Origin: Nitrincola tibetensis
GTDB lineage: Bacteria; Pseudomonadota; Gammaproteobacteria; Pseudomonadales; Balneatricaceae
Direction of reading: 5' to 3'
Length of the DNA: 64,000 bases
Assembly: GCF_003284585.1 (NCBI RefSeq)
Contig: NZ_QKRX01000005.1
Location: 186,001 to 250,000 of the forward strand
The position numbers and the translations under genes are program-made. The notes under the pieces are model-generated. The model worked only from the letters and a program-made list of their open reading frames with translations, ran no database searches and was not told the DNA's origin. This document shows positions 47,014 to 59,086 of the stretch, in pieces (the first letter of the stretch is position 1; each line of letters opens with the position of its first letter).

Positions 47014-47577
47014 ATGTCACTGATTAACACTGAAGTTAAACCCTTTAATGCAACTGCTTACCACAATGGCGAGTTCGTTCCAGTATCTGATGCCGATTTG
47101 AAAGGAAAATGGTCAGTCGTTTTCTTCTATCCTGCAGACTTCACATTTGTTTGCCCAACTGAGCTGGGTGATTTGGCTGATTTCTATCCTAAGCTGCAGG
47201 AAATGGGCGTAGAAGTGTATTCAGTATCAACTGATACTCATTTCACTCACAAAGCTTGGCATGATGCTTCTGACACCATCAAGAAAATCAACTTCCCGAT
47301 GATTGCAGATCCAACAGGCGCTATTTCTCGCAACTTCGACGTTATGATCGAAGAAGAAGGCTTGGCTTTGCGTGGTACGTTTGTTATCAATCCAGAAGGT
47401 CAGATCAAAGTTGCTGAGATTCACGATCTTGGCATTGGCCGTTCAGCTAAAGAGCTGGTTCGTAAAATCCAAGCGGCTCAATACGTTGCATCTCACGACG
47501 GTGAAGTATGCCCAGCTGCATGGCAGCCAGGTGAAGAAACACTGGCTCCTTCTTTGGATCTGGTTGGCAAGATCTAA
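47014..47577 (+). CDS. ahpC: Alkyl hydroperoxide reductase subunit C (peroxiredoxin)
   Basis: 187 residues. Peroxidatic Cys in [16 protein letters not shown] (about residue 47) and resolving Cys in GEVCPAAW (about 166) mark a typical 2-Cys AhpC. It reduces H2O2 and organic peroxides and is recycled by AhpF. AGGAGA lies before the ATG. Followed by ahpF after a hairpin. Confidence 0.98.
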   Translation: MSLINTEVKPFNATAYHNGEFVPVSDADLKGKWSVVFFYPADFTFVCPTELGDLADFYPKLQEMGVEVYSVSTDTHFTHKAWHDASDTIKKINFPMIADPTGAISRNFDVMIEEEGLALRGTFVINPEGQIKVAEIHDLGIGRSAKELVRKIQAAQYVASHDGEVCPAAWQPGEETLAPSLDLVGKI

Positions 47578-47601
47578 TACGGTTTAACGACTGTGTCATT
47601 T

Positions 47602-47624
47602 CCGGCCCCGAATCCTGGGGTCGG
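47602..47624 (+). terminator. Hairpin between ahpC and ahpF
   Basis: CCGGCCCC and GGGGTCGG pair around a 7-base loop. With the T-rich run further on it could act as a partial terminator, giving more AhpC than AhpF. Confidence 0.5.
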
Positions 47625-47672
47625 TCTCAATTTCCTATTTTTTAGATAACCTTATCGTTAAAGGGCGGTCTC

Positions 47673-49241
47673 ATGCTGGACGCGAATCTTAAGAAGCAAC
47701 TGGACACCTATCTGCAGAATATCGTCAATCCGATTGAGATAATTGTGTCCACTGACGATAGTGCAAAATCAAAAGAACTTTTATCACTCTGCGAGGAAAT
47801 CGCTGAGCTGAATAGTAAAATTAGCCTTCAAGTCCTAACGGATGGCAGCGAGCGTGCGCCGAGTATGGCGATTGCTGCACAAGGACAAGCGCCAAGAGTG
47901 CGCTTTGCTGGCATACCGATGGGCCACGAGTTTACCTCGTTAGTCCTGGCATTATTGCAATCTGGTGGCTACCCATCAAAAGCCGATCCCGAGTTGATCG
48001 AGCAGGTAAAACAATTGCAGGGTGAGTTTCATTTTGAAACCTATATCTCTCTGTCATGCCAAAACTGCCCGGACGTAGTTCAGGCTCTGAATTTAATGGC
48101 AATTTTGAATCCCAATGTGACCAGCGTCATGATCGACGGTGCGCTCTTCCAACAAGAGGTCGCAGAAAGAGAGATCATGGCTGTGCCAACCGTGCTGCTG
48201 AATGGTAAGCCCTTTGGCCAAGGCCGCATGACATTGAAAGAAATTGTTGCAAAAGTTGACTCTGGCGCATCTAAGCGAGAGGCAGCTGCCTTAAATGAAA
48301 AAGATCCATACGATGTGTTAATCGTCGGTGGAGGGCCTGCAGGTGCGGCAGCTGCGATTTATGCAGCACGTAAAGGCATACGCACAGGTATTGTCGCTGA
48401 ACGCTTTGGCGGTCAGGTGATGGATACAGTGGGTATCGAAAACTTCATCTCGGTTAACTACACCGAAGGCCCAAAGCTGGTTGCAAGTCTTGAACAGCAT
48501 GTTAAAGAATACGATGTGGATGTCATGGACAACCAACGCGCTAAGAAACTGCGCAAAGATGGCCTGATTGAAATCGATCTTGAAAGTGGTGCAACGCTAA
48601 AGAGTAAGTCTGTCATTTTAGCAACAGGCGCGCGCTGGAGAGAAATGAATGTTCCTGGTGAGCAAGAATACCGTGGAAAAGGTGTTGCCTATTGCCCACA
48701 TTGCGATGGTCCTTTATTTAAAGGTAAGCGTGTAGCCGTTATTGGTGGTGGTAACTCAGGTATTGAAGCTGCGATTGATTTGGCCGGTATTGTTGCACAC
48801 GTAACGGTATTGGAATTTAGTAACACACTTAGAGCCGATGCGGTGCTTCAGAGAAAAGCAGCATCGATGAGCAACATTACCATCATTAAAATGGCTCAAA
48901 CCACTGAAGTAAGAGGCGACGGTAAAAAAGTTGTTGGTTTGACCTACAAAGACCGTGAACGCAACGAATTATACCACTTAGATTTAGAAGGTATCTTCGT
49001 ACAAATCGGACTTATACCAAATACCGATTGGTTGAAAGGGGATCTAGAGCTGACCCGTTTCGGTGAAATTGAAGTAAATTCGCATGGCGAAACACATATA
49101 CCTGGCGTATTTGCAGCAGGAGACGTGACAAACGTCCCATACAAGCAAATTATTATCGCGATGGGTAATGGCGCAGGTGCCGCATTAGGTGCCTTTGATT
49201 ACTTGATCCGCTCATCTGTTGAAGACGAAGCGGCCGCATAA
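47673..49241 (+). CDS. ahpF: Alkyl hydroperoxide reductase subunit F
   Basis: 522 residues. N-terminal tandem thioredoxin-like domain with CQNC ([11 protein letters not shown]), FAD domain with [18 protein letters not shown], the redox CPHC ([13 protein letters not shown]) and NADH-binding [15 protein letters not shown]. It passes electrons from NADH to AhpC. Complete and of normal length. Confidence 0.98.
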   Translation: MLDANLKKQLDTYLQNIVNPIEIIVSTDDSAKSKELLSLCEEIAELNSKISLQVLTDGSERAPSMAIAAQGQAPRVRFAGIPMGHEFTSLVLALLQSGGYPSKADPELIEQVKQLQGEFHFETYISLSCQNCPDVVQALNLMAILNPNVTSVMIDGALFQQEVAEREIMAVPTVLLNGKPFGQGRMTLKEIVAKVDSGASKREAAALNEKDPYDVLIVGGGPAGAAAAIYAARKGIRTGIVAERFGGQVMDTVGIENFISVNYTEGPKLVASLEQHVKEYDVDVMDNQRAKKLRKDGLIEIDLESGATLKSKSVILATGARWREMNVPGEQEYRGKGVAYCPHCDGPLFKGKRVAVIGGGNSGIEAAIDLAGIVAHVTVLEFSNTLRADAVLQRKAASMSNITIIKMAQTTEVRGDGKKVVGLTYKDRERNELYHLDLEGIFVQIGLIPNTDWLKGDLELTRFGEIEVNSHGETHIPGVFAAGDVTNVPYKQIIIAMGNGAGAALGAFDYLIRSSVEDEAAA

Positions 49242-49257
49242 TTCTTATGTTCTCCTC

Positions 49258-49293
49258 AAAGCCCAACAGCTGACATTCTGTTGGGCTTTTTTT
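49258..49293 (+). terminator. Terminator of ahpCF
   Basis: GCCCAACAG and CTGTTGGGC form a 9-bp stem with an 8-base loop, flanked by AAA and a seven-T run. Confidence 0.9.
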
Positions 49294-49317
49294 ATTTCCC
49301 ATCTTTAAAAAATCGTC

Positions 49318-49346
49318 TTGACATAAACCTGATCATTATTGATAAT
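49318..49346 (+). promoter_or_regulatory. Sigma-70 promoter of the Fur-box operon
   Basis: TTGACA (49318-49323) and GATAAT (49341-49346) are 17 bases apart, a near-consensus promoter whose -10 is inside the Fur box. Confidence 0.8.
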
Positions 49347-49356
49347 AATTATCAAT
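49338..49356. promoter_or_regulatory. Fur box
   Basis: ATTGATAATAATTATCAAT is a perfect 19-base palindrome containing the 7-1-7 Fur core TGATAAT-A-ATTATCA. It covers the -10 element, so iron-loaded Fur should block transcription of the small ORF, fagA-like gene and fumC. Confidence 0.85.
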
Positions 49357-49449
49357 ACGATTTAGTTTTCATTGCGTTTGTAGCCACTTCTTGTTTCAGC
49401 AGCAAATCAGCGCATTTTCGTTCTCACCTATAATGAAGAGAAGAGGTCT

Positions 49450-49539
49450 ATGAGTAATTATTGGTTTGAGTTTGTCTGTATTGGTGTGGGCGCGCTCTGC
49501 ACTACGATGTTGATACTGCCGTCTTCAATGATCCACTAG
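49450..49539 (+). CDS. Small hydrophobic peptide, 29 residues, first ORF of Fur-box operon
   Basis: ATG at 49450 follows AAGAGG by 3 bases and opens 29 codons ending TAG. The peptide is a single hydrophobic stretch (FEFVCIGVGALCTTMLIL) with two cysteines and would span the membrane once. It lies between the Fur box and the fagA-like gene (40 bases before it). No family is known to me. It could be a real Fur-regulated membrane peptide or a translated leader. Confidence 0.45.
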   Translation: MSNYWFEFVCIGVGALCTTMLILPSSMIH

Positions 49540-49579
49540 TTGACGACACTCAGATTACAACTTCAAAACGAGATGAGTT

Positions 49580-49960
49580 ATGTCCGGTTACGAGCATTCA
49601 GTTTCTTTAGAGCAGTTACGGAGTATGATAAGGGAAGCGCAATGCCCAGATGACCCGCTGCTGATTTACCGCTGGTTTTCTCTAGAGAACGGCACTTTAC
49701 CCGATCATCACACCGAAAAGTTTGCGCATTACGAACAGCAATTCCGTTTATTGTTAGAAACACTAGCGGATGAAGCACTGCCTTCTCAGTGGCGCATCTT
49801 TTGTCTGGAAAATATTAATCGCCCCCTATTGGCGATGAAGCGCTTACCACGATTTAAAGGAAGCTATCGCACCCTTAATCGATTGCAATACGAATTGCAT
49901 ATTACGTTCGAATACATCAGAGCGGGTTTGTATTTCAATGCACATATTGGAGAGGATTGA
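49580..49960 (+). CDS. FagA-like protein (Fur-associated gene A)
   Basis: 126 residues, soluble, no signal peptide. It shows no enzyme motif. Position directly before fumC and behind a Fur box matches fagA of Pseudomonas aeruginosa (fagA-fumC-orfX-sodA), and the sequence pattern (early LRSMIREAQCPDDPLLIYRW) fits from memory, but a search is required. sodA is not present after fumC here. Three bases separate its stop from the fumC ATG, with GGAGAGG inside its 3' end as the fumC ribosome site. Confidence 0.7.
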   Translation: MSGYEHSVSLEQLRSMIREAQCPDDPLLIYRWFSLENGTLPDHHTEKFAHYEQQFRLLLETLADEALPSQWRIFCLENINRPLLAMKRLPRFKGSYRTLNRLQYELHITFEYIRAGLYFNAHIGED

Positions 49961-49962
49961 AA

Positions 49963-51345
49963 ATGACGCATCGAATTGAAACTGACAGCATGGGTACAAT
50001 CAGTGTTCCAGAACAGGCGTTGTATGGCGCTCAGACTCAGCGCGCAATTAACAACTTTGCCATTAGCGGCCAACCCATGCCCGCTGCCTTTATTCGGGCA
50101 TTATTACTGACAAAGCGAGCCGCCGCCGTCGCGAATAAGCGTTTGCAGTTGTTAGCAGAGCCTATCGCGGATGCCATAGTGCAGGCCGTTGATGAATTAA
50201 TGGAAGATGCACAATTGATGGAGCATTTCCCCGTAGATATCTATCAGACTGGCTCTGGGACGAGCAGTAACATGAATGCGAATGAGGTCTTAGCCACCTT
50301 AGCAAGCCGTATTCTGGCAGATCCAGTCAGCCCTAATGATCATGTTAACTTTGGGCAAAGCAGTAACGATTGTATTCCAACCGCAATACATATCAGTGCC
50401 GCCATTAGGGTGGAAGAAGCCTTGCTTCCGGCATTAAGCCATTTATCCGAAGTCATTATGCGTAAAGCGGCTTCGGTGGACCACTGTGTTAAAACAGGAC
50501 GGACGCACTTGATGGACGCCATGCCCATACGTTTGAGCCAATCCTTGAGCGCTTGGTCTGCACAAATTCTTCAGAATATTAAGCATATACAGTCGTTGCA
50601 AGTGAGCCTGCAGCATCTGCCACAAGGAGGGACAGCGGTTGGGACGGGGGTTAATGCACACCCAGACTTTGCCTCTGAGTTTTGTGCTTCCTTAAGTGAC
50701 CAAACAGGGATCACGTTTGTGCCAGCAGACAATGTCTTTGCATTAATGAGCGCTCAAGACACGGCAGTGAGTTTATCTGGGCAGTTAAAAACGACCGCTG
50801 TCTCCATCATGAAAATTGCAAATGATTTACGTTGGATGAACTCGGGGCCTTTATCGGGTTTGGCAGAAATTGAACTCGAAGCCTTACAACCTGGGTCTTC
50901 AATTATGCCGGGTAAAGTGAACCCTGTGATCCCAGAGGCGGCAACGATGGTTGCGGCGCAAGTGATAGGCCATGATGCCAGCATTACGTTAGCGGGTCAG
51001 TCGGGCAATTTTGAGTTGAATGTTATGCTGCCGCTGGTGGCCAGTAACCTGCTGCAATCGATTGAGCTCTTAACGAATATTGCCTATGCATTAGCAGATA
51101 AAGCCATTGCCACCTTTAAAGTGAACGAAGCCAATATTGTCGCTTCATTATCGCGTAATCCTATATTAGTGACGGCGTTGAACCCTGTTATTGGTTATCT
51201 GAAAGCGGCCGAGATTGCCAAGCGTGCCTATCAAGAGCAACGGCCAGTTTTGGATGTTGCGCTTGAAATGACGGATTTGTCAGAGTTGGAGCTAATGAGC
51301 TTACTTGACCCTATTAAGCTGACAAGCAATAAAGACAATGCATAA
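49963..51345 (+). CDS. fumC: Class II fumarate hydratase
   Basis: 460 residues. Fumarase/aspartase signature GSSIMPGKVNPV (the SS loop carrying the catalytic serine), plus TGSGTSSNMNANEV and the GRTHLMDAMP segment. FumC is iron-free and interconverts fumarate and malate; its place in a Fur-repressed operon means it replaces iron-sulfur fumarase when iron is scarce. An in-frame TTG at 49957 precedes the chosen ATG. Confidence 0.96.
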   Translation: MTHRIETDSMGTISVPEQALYGAQTQRAINNFAISGQPMPAAFIRALLLTKRAAAVANKRLQLLAEPIADAIVQAVDELMEDAQLMEHFPVDIYQTGSGTSSNMNANEVLATLASRILADPVSPNDHVNFGQSSNDCIPTAIHISAAIRVEEALLPALSHLSEVIMRKAASVDHCVKTGRTHLMDAMPIRLSQSLSAWSAQILQNIKHIQSLQVSLQHLPQGGTAVGTGVNAHPDFASEFCASLSDQTGITFVPADNVFALMSAQDTAVSLSGQLKTTAVSIMKIANDLRWMNSGPLSGLAEIELEALQPGSSIMPGKVNPVIPEAATMVAAQVIGHDASITLAGQSGNFELNVMLPLVASNLLQSIELLTNIAYALADKAIATFKVNEANIVASLSRNPILVTALNPVIGYLKAAEIAKRAYQEQRPVLDVALEMTDLSELELMSLLDPIKLTSNKDNA

Positions 51346-51436
51346 CCGCCATCCACTCGAGAGGCTAACGTTGCTTTGGGCAGTCTGGTAAAATGAGCGC
51401 TTAACTCATGGTTTGAAATAAAAGGTTGTAGAACAG

Positions 51437-51805
51437 ATGTTGGTATCGATGCTTAGAAAAGGGTTAGGGAATGTGATCGTCTTTTTAGATTGGATCTCGC
51501 GTCCCGCCAAAATGAAACGTACACCAGAAGAGCAAGCTAGAGTAGATGCAGAAGCTCAACAACTGTCCTTGTATCAATTCCATGCTTGCCCATTTTGTGT
51601 CAAAACACGACGCACGCTCCATCGGCTCAACGTATCCGTTGCGTTGAAGGATGCCAAAGGAAATCCAGAGCATCGTCAGGAGTTAGAGCAAGAGGGTGGT
51701 AAAATCCAAGTGCCTTGCCTAAGAATCGACGAAAATGGCAAGACGACTTGGATGTATGAATCAAAGCAAATAGATCAATACCTATCAGAGAGGTTCGGCG
51801 CTTGA
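51437..51805 (+). CDS. Glutaredoxin-like protein
   Basis: 122 residues. An N-terminal hydrophobic/amphipathic segment and a basic linker precede a thioredoxin-fold domain with CPFC in QFHACPFCVKTRRTL, and the later cis-Pro region KIQVPCLRI followed by MYESKQIDQYL, as in GST-N/glutaredoxin folds. Likely a dithiol glutaredoxin, possibly membrane-associated. Its 3' end overlaps the convergent coiled-coil gene by 21 bases. Confidence 0.85.
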   Translation: MLVSMLRKGLGNVIVFLDWISRPAKMKRTPEEQARVDAEAQQLSLYQFHACPFCVKTRRTLHRLNVSVALKDAKGNPEHRQELEQEGGKIQVPCLRIDENGKTTWMYESKQIDQYLSERFGA

Positions 51806-52162
51806 CGGCGCTGAGCTTGGTAAGCTGGTAACAGATCCCTCATTGCCCACCAAGTTCTCTTGAAAATCACTGGCCTGTTCGTATAAAGACTCTAGCTGAA
51901 CAAGGTTGTTTTGCTCAGTATCGATCAGGCCTTGTTTCTTTGCCTCTAGTTCAGCCATCTGGGCTTTCAAAACAGCCATGTCTTCAATGGAGGCAGCGAC
52001 TTGCTCCTGAATCAGTGCTTTTTCTGCGGCGCTTTCCTGCATTTTTTGGTTCGTCACATAAAAATCTGACACCGCATAGGCGATACCTAAACTCGCGATG
52101 ATTAGGCCCGTTATAGGGAAGATTAGTCGACGTTTTGATGAAGAAGATAGATGGTCCGTCAT
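51785..52162 (-). CDS. Membrane-anchored coiled-coil protein
   Basis: About 125 residues from the ATG near 52162 (an upstream in-frame ATG at 52258 adds a non-typical basic stretch). A transmembrane helix (about 17-35) is followed by a predicted coiled coil with regular heptads (about 40-110, MAELEAKKQGL) and a Ser/Pro tail. No family recognised. It probably faces the periplasm. Tail-to-tail overlap with the glutaredoxin gene. Confidence 0.6.
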   Translation of the reverse strand: MTDHLSSSSKRRLIFPITGLIIASLGIAYAVSDFYVTNQKMQESAAEKALIQEQVAASIEDMAVLKAQMAELEAKKQGLIDTEQNNLVQLESLYEQASDFQENLVGNEGSVTSLPSSAPSSAEPL

Positions 52163-52305
52163 AGTAGTATCCGCATGTCGTATTGGGTTAGATGAAGCAT
52201 TTGTTTGGCGGCGTATTTTAAGTAAAATGACGATAAATTTCACCTGTTCAAGTCGCATTCTCTAAAAATATTACTGCATAACGGCACCCTTGCGGATGCC
52301 TATTC

Positions 52306-52920
52306 TTAGCTTTTAGTCGCCAGGTAGACTCCAGCTAAAATCATCAGCGAGCCTGCGCTTCGATTCAACGTGCTCATGGCTTTATGAGATCTAAAGGCTT
52401 TACGTGCCGTTGAAACTCCAGCTGAGATCAGTAAAAGGCCTAGCATCAGCGCCGCTAGTGTTAGCACAGCAATCAAAAAAATATCAGACTGAGTCATTTG
52501 GGTTAAATCAATAAATGTGGGTAAGAACGCGATATAAAACAAAATAACCTTAGGATTCGACGATGAAATCAAAAATCCCTGAATAAAGCCTTTGACTGAT
52601 CCTAGCGCACTGTCTTTAGGGATGTCGGATAAATGAATTGGCGCTGTCCACATCTTCCATCCCAAGTAGATGAGATAAATAGCCCCTACAATTCGAATCA
52701 TCGTGAACACTTCACTCCAGTGCTCGGCCAAGGTTGCTAATCCATAGCAAGCAAGGGTTAAGTAAAGCAGATCGCCCAGTGTCATTCCGGCCGCAAGTGG
52801 GACGCACGCACTGAAACCGGAGCTCATCCCCCTTGAGATCAGTGCAAAAATGCCTGGCCCTGGCGTGATAGCAAAGATGAAAATAGCGATAAAATAGGTA
52901 ATTGCGCTCTCAATAGACAT
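52306..52920 (-). CDS. LysE/RhtB-family exporter
   Basis: 204 residues with six hydrophobic segments. The family start FAITPGPGIFALISRGMSSG and ISSSNPKVILFYIAFLPTFI are typical of LysE/RhtB amino acid and homoserine-lactone exporters. Substrate unknown. Single gene. Confidence 0.93.
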   Translation of the reverse strand: MSIESAITYFIAIFIFAITPGPGIFALISRGMSSGFSACVPLAAGMTLGDLLYLTLACYGLATLAEHWSEVFTMIRIVGAIYLIYLGWKMWTAPIHLSDIPKDSALGSVKGFIQGFLISSSNPKVILFYIAFLPTFIDLTQMTQSDIFLIAVLTLAALMLGLLLISAGVSTARKAFRSHKAMSTLNRSAGSLMILAGVYLATKS

Positions 52921-53062
52921 GGGATGTCAACTCTTGATTATTGATGGCTTAGCTTGGCACTCAAGCGAATAATTGTAAATTAGAAAATCTGTTTTAACTG
53001 CTTTGTAGAGCGCTTTCTTATAAACTTAAATAAATAGAAAAATATAGGTAACACAAACCTCT

Positions 53063-54814
53063 ATGCGATTGTCCAACCCTGCTAAAAACTTACCTAAGCT
53101 ACATCTTTTGGGGACATTAATGGTTGTTTTTACATTAACCCTGATGTTAGGAGGCCTTTTTTTAGGCCAGCGATTTGCGGATCAAATTAATTTTTTAAAT
53201 AAACTCGAAGACTCGGTAACCCTGCAGATTCAGAATCAACTGCAGTCGGAGATGATCGCTTTGCGTAACTACTTAGATCACACACGTGCTCAATCTGACG
53301 AGATTTTACGTGCTCGCTTAATTGAGCAAGTCGATCTTGCCTATAACCTGATGAACTCCATTTATCAACAAGAACAAGGTCTTCGTGATCCTCAAGAAAT
53401 CAAGAAATTGATTGTAGAGTCTCTGCGAACGCTGAGATTTTTCGATGGACGTGGTTATTATTTTGTAGATGATATGGAAGGACGTTTTATCTTGCTGCCG
53501 ACAGCGCCTGAATACGAAGGTCGTCTAATGCCGGATAACCAAGATGATACTGGGCACTTTATTATGAAGGGGTTAATTGAAGCTGCACGCAAGCCTAGAG
53601 GAGAAGGGTTTTCACAGTATCGTTGGTACCATCCAGAAAAACCAAGCCAAATGTCAGATAAGCTTGCGTATGTTCGGTACTTCGAGCCCTTCGATTGGTT
53701 GATTGGCACAGGTGATTACACCTACGAGTGGGATAAAAAACAGCAAGAGGTAGCTAAAAATTGGGTTAGATCTCATCGTTTTGGGCAGTCGGGTTATATT
53801 ACATTATTTGATGTAAGTGGTCAGTTGCTAGTGTCACCAGGCAATACAGAGCTTGAACAAATATCATCCAATCAGCGCTCGAAAGTCGAACAAGAGTCCT
53901 TAAGTTTAATGGTGTTGATAGCGACTGATGGTGGTGGGTTTGTGGACTATTGGTTTGAAGATCCCACAACAAAAGAATTACGAAAAAAACAAGCCCTAGT
54001 TGATGTTTATGAGGATTGGGGATGGATCTTGGCAACGACTATTTTTGAAGAAGATTTCAACAGCTTACTCAACCAAGAGCGACAGGAGTTCTCTGCAGCC
54101 CAGGCACGAAACTATCGCCAGTTATTGATAGGGGTCAGTATTGCGCTGATTTTATCTGTTCTTGCTTCTTTAGTGTTTTCGCGTTGGTCTAGGCATCTTT
54201 TTAAAACCTACCATGAGACCAATCAAGCCCAACAACTTCAACTACAGGAACAAGCCAAAAAGTTACAGGAGAAAGAACAGCAACTTAGAGCCTTAGCCTT
54301 CTTCGACCCGCTGACATCTTTACCGAATCGGCGCTCCTTTATGAACACCTTATCTAATCGAAATGATTCGTGTGAATTCAGGGCGGGATACGCGAGTTTG
54401 CTTTTTATTGATCTTGATAATTTCAAACCGCTCAATGATACCTATGGCCATGACTATGGGGATTTGTTACTCCAGCAAGTTGCCAATCGTTTACAAGACG
54501 GTGTGGATGGTAATTGCTTTGTTGCACGCTTAGGGGGGGATGAGTTTGTTGTGTTAGTAGATGATGCAGGTGACAATGCACAGAAAGCATTCTCTAGGAC
54601 AGAGGAAGTGATTTTGAACTTACAGGAAGATCTTGCTGACCTGTACAGACTCAAAGACATTCAGTACCCAATTACAATAAGCATAGGTGCTACGGTGTTT
54701 TGTGCAGGTGAAAAGCCAGTTGATGTGCTTTTAAAGGAAGCCGATCTGGCAATGTATGCCTCCAAAGCAAAAGGCCGTAATGGTTTTACTTTCTTTGAGC
54801 CATCTCAAGTGTAA
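53063..54814 (+). CDS. Cache-domain diguanylate cyclase
   Basis: 583 residues: transmembrane helix 1 (about 15-38), a periplasmic tandem Cache region (about 45-345; two FDWLIGTGDYTYEWD / EDWGWILATTIFEED-like ends), transmembrane helix 2 (about 353-372), coiled-coil and a GGDEF domain with RLGGDEF. No RxxD I-site precedes it at the usual spacing, so it may lack feedback inhibition. Makes cyclic di-GMP in response to an external small molecule. Confidence 0.93.
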   Translation: MRLSNPAKNLPKLHLLGTLMVVFTLTLMLGGLFLGQRFADQINFLNKLEDSVTLQIQNQLQSEMIALRNYLDHTRAQSDEILRARLIEQVDLAYNLMNSIYQQEQGLRDPQEIKKLIVESLRTLRFFDGRGYYFVDDMEGRFILLPTAPEYEGRLMPDNQDDTGHFIMKGLIEAARKPRGEGFSQYRWYHPEKPSQMSDKLAYVRYFEPFDWLIGTGDYTYEWDKKQQEVAKNWVRSHRFGQSGYITLFDVSGQLLVSPGNTELEQISSNQRSKVEQESLSLMVLIATDGGGFVDYWFEDPTTKELRKKQALVDVYEDWGWILATTIFEEDFNSLLNQERQEFSAAQARNYRQLLIGVSIALILSVLASLVFSRWSRHLFKTYHETNQAQQLQLQEQAKKLQEKEQQLRALAFFDPLTSLPNRRSFMNTLSNRNDSCEFRAGYASLLFIDLDNFKPLNDTYGHDYGDLLLQQVANRLQDGVDGNCFVARLGGDEFVVLVDDAGDNAQKAFSRTEEVILNLQEDLADLYRLKDIQYPITISIGATVFCAGEKPVDVLLKEADLAMYASKAKGRNGFTFFEPSQV

Positions 54815-54886
54815 GGTAGCAAAAATAAAGTCTAAGGACATTTAAACTATCTTGAATGATGCCCAAACTCTTATGAGGTATTAATA

Positions 54887-55528
54887 ATGACATGGTCACC
54901 CACATTCGACGCAAAGGATGTTGAGATTCATGAAGATCAGCGCGTGTTTGACGGCTTTTTTAAGATGCATCGTTTGACACTCAGCCATGCGTGCTTTGAG
55001 CGTGCACCCATGACGATAACCCGTGAGATTTTTCGTCGCGGCAATGCGGTTGTGGTCTTGTTGTTTGATCCTATCCGTGAGAGGCTGGTTTTGATAGAGC
55101 AGTTCAGAGCGGGGGCGGTTGATGCACCGGGCGGGCCTTGGCTGCTGGAGTTAGTGGCAGGAATGGTGGAAGCAGGTGAGTCGATCCAAGAAGTCGCCGA
55201 ACGTGAAACTCAAGAAGAAGCTGGCATCGCCGTCAAGCACTTAGCGCCCATTCTGGGGTACTTACCCAGCCCAGGTGGCATGGATGAGTGGATTGATTTA
55301 TGGTACGGCTTTGTTGACTCCTCGCTGGCGTCTGGAATACACGGCTTAGATTCTGAGCATGAGGATATTCGAGTGCTATGCTTACCTGCACAAGAGGTGT
55401 TCGACTTGCTTGATCAAGGGCGTTTGAATAACGGTGCAATCATTATTGGCGTACAATGGTTAAGAATACACTATGATCGAATTGTACAAGAGGGTGTTGA
55501 AGTGATGCGGAAGAGCAATGAAACGTAA
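54887..55528 (+). CDS. nudF: ADP-ribose pyrophosphatase NudF
   Basis: 213 residues. Nudix domain with GMVEAGESIQEVAERETQEEAGI (Nudix box, core REtqEEaGI) and the GPWLLELVAG segment before it. It cleaves ADP-ribose to AMP and ribose 5-phosphate. First gene of nudF-yqiB-yqiA-parE; the next gene overlaps its end by 11 bases. Confidence 0.93.
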   Translation: MTWSPTFDAKDVEIHEDQRVFDGFFKMHRLTLSHACFERAPMTITREIFRRGNAVVVLLFDPIRERLVLIEQFRAGAVDAPGGPWLLELVAGMVEAGESIQEVAERETQEEAGIAVKHLAPILGYLPSPGGMDEWIDLWYGFVDSSLASGIHGLDSEHEDIRVLCLPAQEVFDLLDQGRLNNGAIIIGVQWLRIHYDRIVQEGVEVMRKSNET

Positions 55529-55961
55529 GTATGTTCCTGACCTGACACGTCAAATGGCCGTTTGCCAAGCCAATTATGCACGCTTACAAAAGCTGCTACC
55601 CAAAGCGGGTGAACACCCTATCCGCGAGTTTCGTGTGGTTTGGCATGAGAAGCAAGTATTAGTCCGTTTACACATAGACGAAGAGTTTCGTTATACCAGT
55701 TCCGTGGTGATGACCCATATTCATGAGCCATATTCCCCTTGGCTTGAGTCTCCACAATTGGTGATACGCTTGTACCACGATGCTTTAATGGCTGAGGTCA
55801 TTTGTGCGCGCCGACGCAAGCAGCTCAGTGGAGTCTATGGCTACCCCAATCGCAACATGCATCAGCCGGATGAAAAGATTCAACTCAATCTTTTTTTAGG
55901 TGAATGGCTGAACCAGTGTTTAAACCATGGTCATCAGCTTGAAGTCGCACTTCCCGAATGA
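55518..55961 (+). CDS. yqiB: DUF1249 family protein (YqiB)
   Basis: 147 residues, soluble, resembling E. coli YqiB (DUF1249): KYVPDLTRQMAVCQANYARLQKLLP near the start and HEPYSPWLESPQLVIRLYHDALMAEV in the middle. Function unknown; always met next to nudF. The cpdA gene that often follows is absent. Confidence 0.9.
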   Translation: MKRKYVPDLTRQMAVCQANYARLQKLLPKAGEHPIREFRVVWHEKQVLVRLHIDEEFRYTSSVVMTHIHEPYSPWLESPQLVIRLYHDALMAEVICARRRKQLSGVYGYPNRNMHQPDEKIQLNLFLGEWLNQCLNHGHQLEVALPE

Positions 55962-56007
55962 GCTCCATGCCGTTGCTATAACACCGTTTAACTTCATGAG
56001 AAAATGA

Positions 56008-58541
<2,534 letters not shown>

Positions 58542-58549
58542 GGTCTCCA

Positions 58550-58584
58550 CCGAGTTCAGCTAAGGCTCAGCTGAACTCGGGTTT
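58550..58584 (+). terminator. Terminator of parE
   Basis: CCGAGTTCAGC and GCTGAACTCGG pair across a 9-base loop, followed by GTTT. Confidence 0.75.
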
Positions 58585-58615
58585 AATCTAGCCTAATTAC
58601 CCAAAGGAGACACAG

Positions 58616-59074
58616 ATGAACTCAACCAGACGCGCTGTATTGCTGTCTATTCTTGCCTTGCCTGTGATCGGGTGTGCTTCCATAAAAGGGGCGTACGAAA
58701 AGCCTCATGTCAAGGTAACGTCTTTCACGATGGTTCCAAATCAACAAGGGATTGCACCGAAGTTTGCCATAGGGATAGAGGTTGTGAACCCGAATCGGGT
58801 GGGGTTGAACCTGCGTGGGATGAGCTACAGCGTAGAAGTTGAGAACTACCGAATTCTAAGCGGTGCTGCACCGGATTTACCGTCCGTTCCCGCCTATGGC
58901 AGTGCTAACTTTGTCATAGAGGCCAGCCCCGATTTGTTGGGCAGTGCGCGCTTGATCAGTGATGTTTTATCCTCGCAACGCAATCAGTACAACTACACCT
59001 TCAAAGCGCGCATTGATGCAGGGTCGTTGATTCCCTTTATCAATGTTGAAGAAACCGGGCGTTTTAATTTTTAA
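58616..59074 (+). CDS. LEA14/WHy-type lipoprotein
   Basis: 152 residues: signal peptide with lipobox VIGC (Cys about residue 20), then a single LEA type 2 (WHy) beta domain, with the VNPNRVGLNLRGMSY strand pair. Such proteins are outer-membrane lipoproteins of unknown role. Twelve bases before the sensor kinase gene on the same strand, so possibly co-transcribed. Confidence 0.85.
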   Translation: MNSTRRAVLLSILALPVIGCASIKGAYEKPHVKVTSFTMVPNQQGIAPKFAIGIEVVNPNRVGLNLRGMSYSVEVENYRILSGAAPDLPSVPAYGSANFVIEASPDLLGSARLISDVLSSQRNQYNYTFKARIDAGSLIPFINVEETGRFNF

Positions 59075-59086
59075 ATCTGGCCAATA

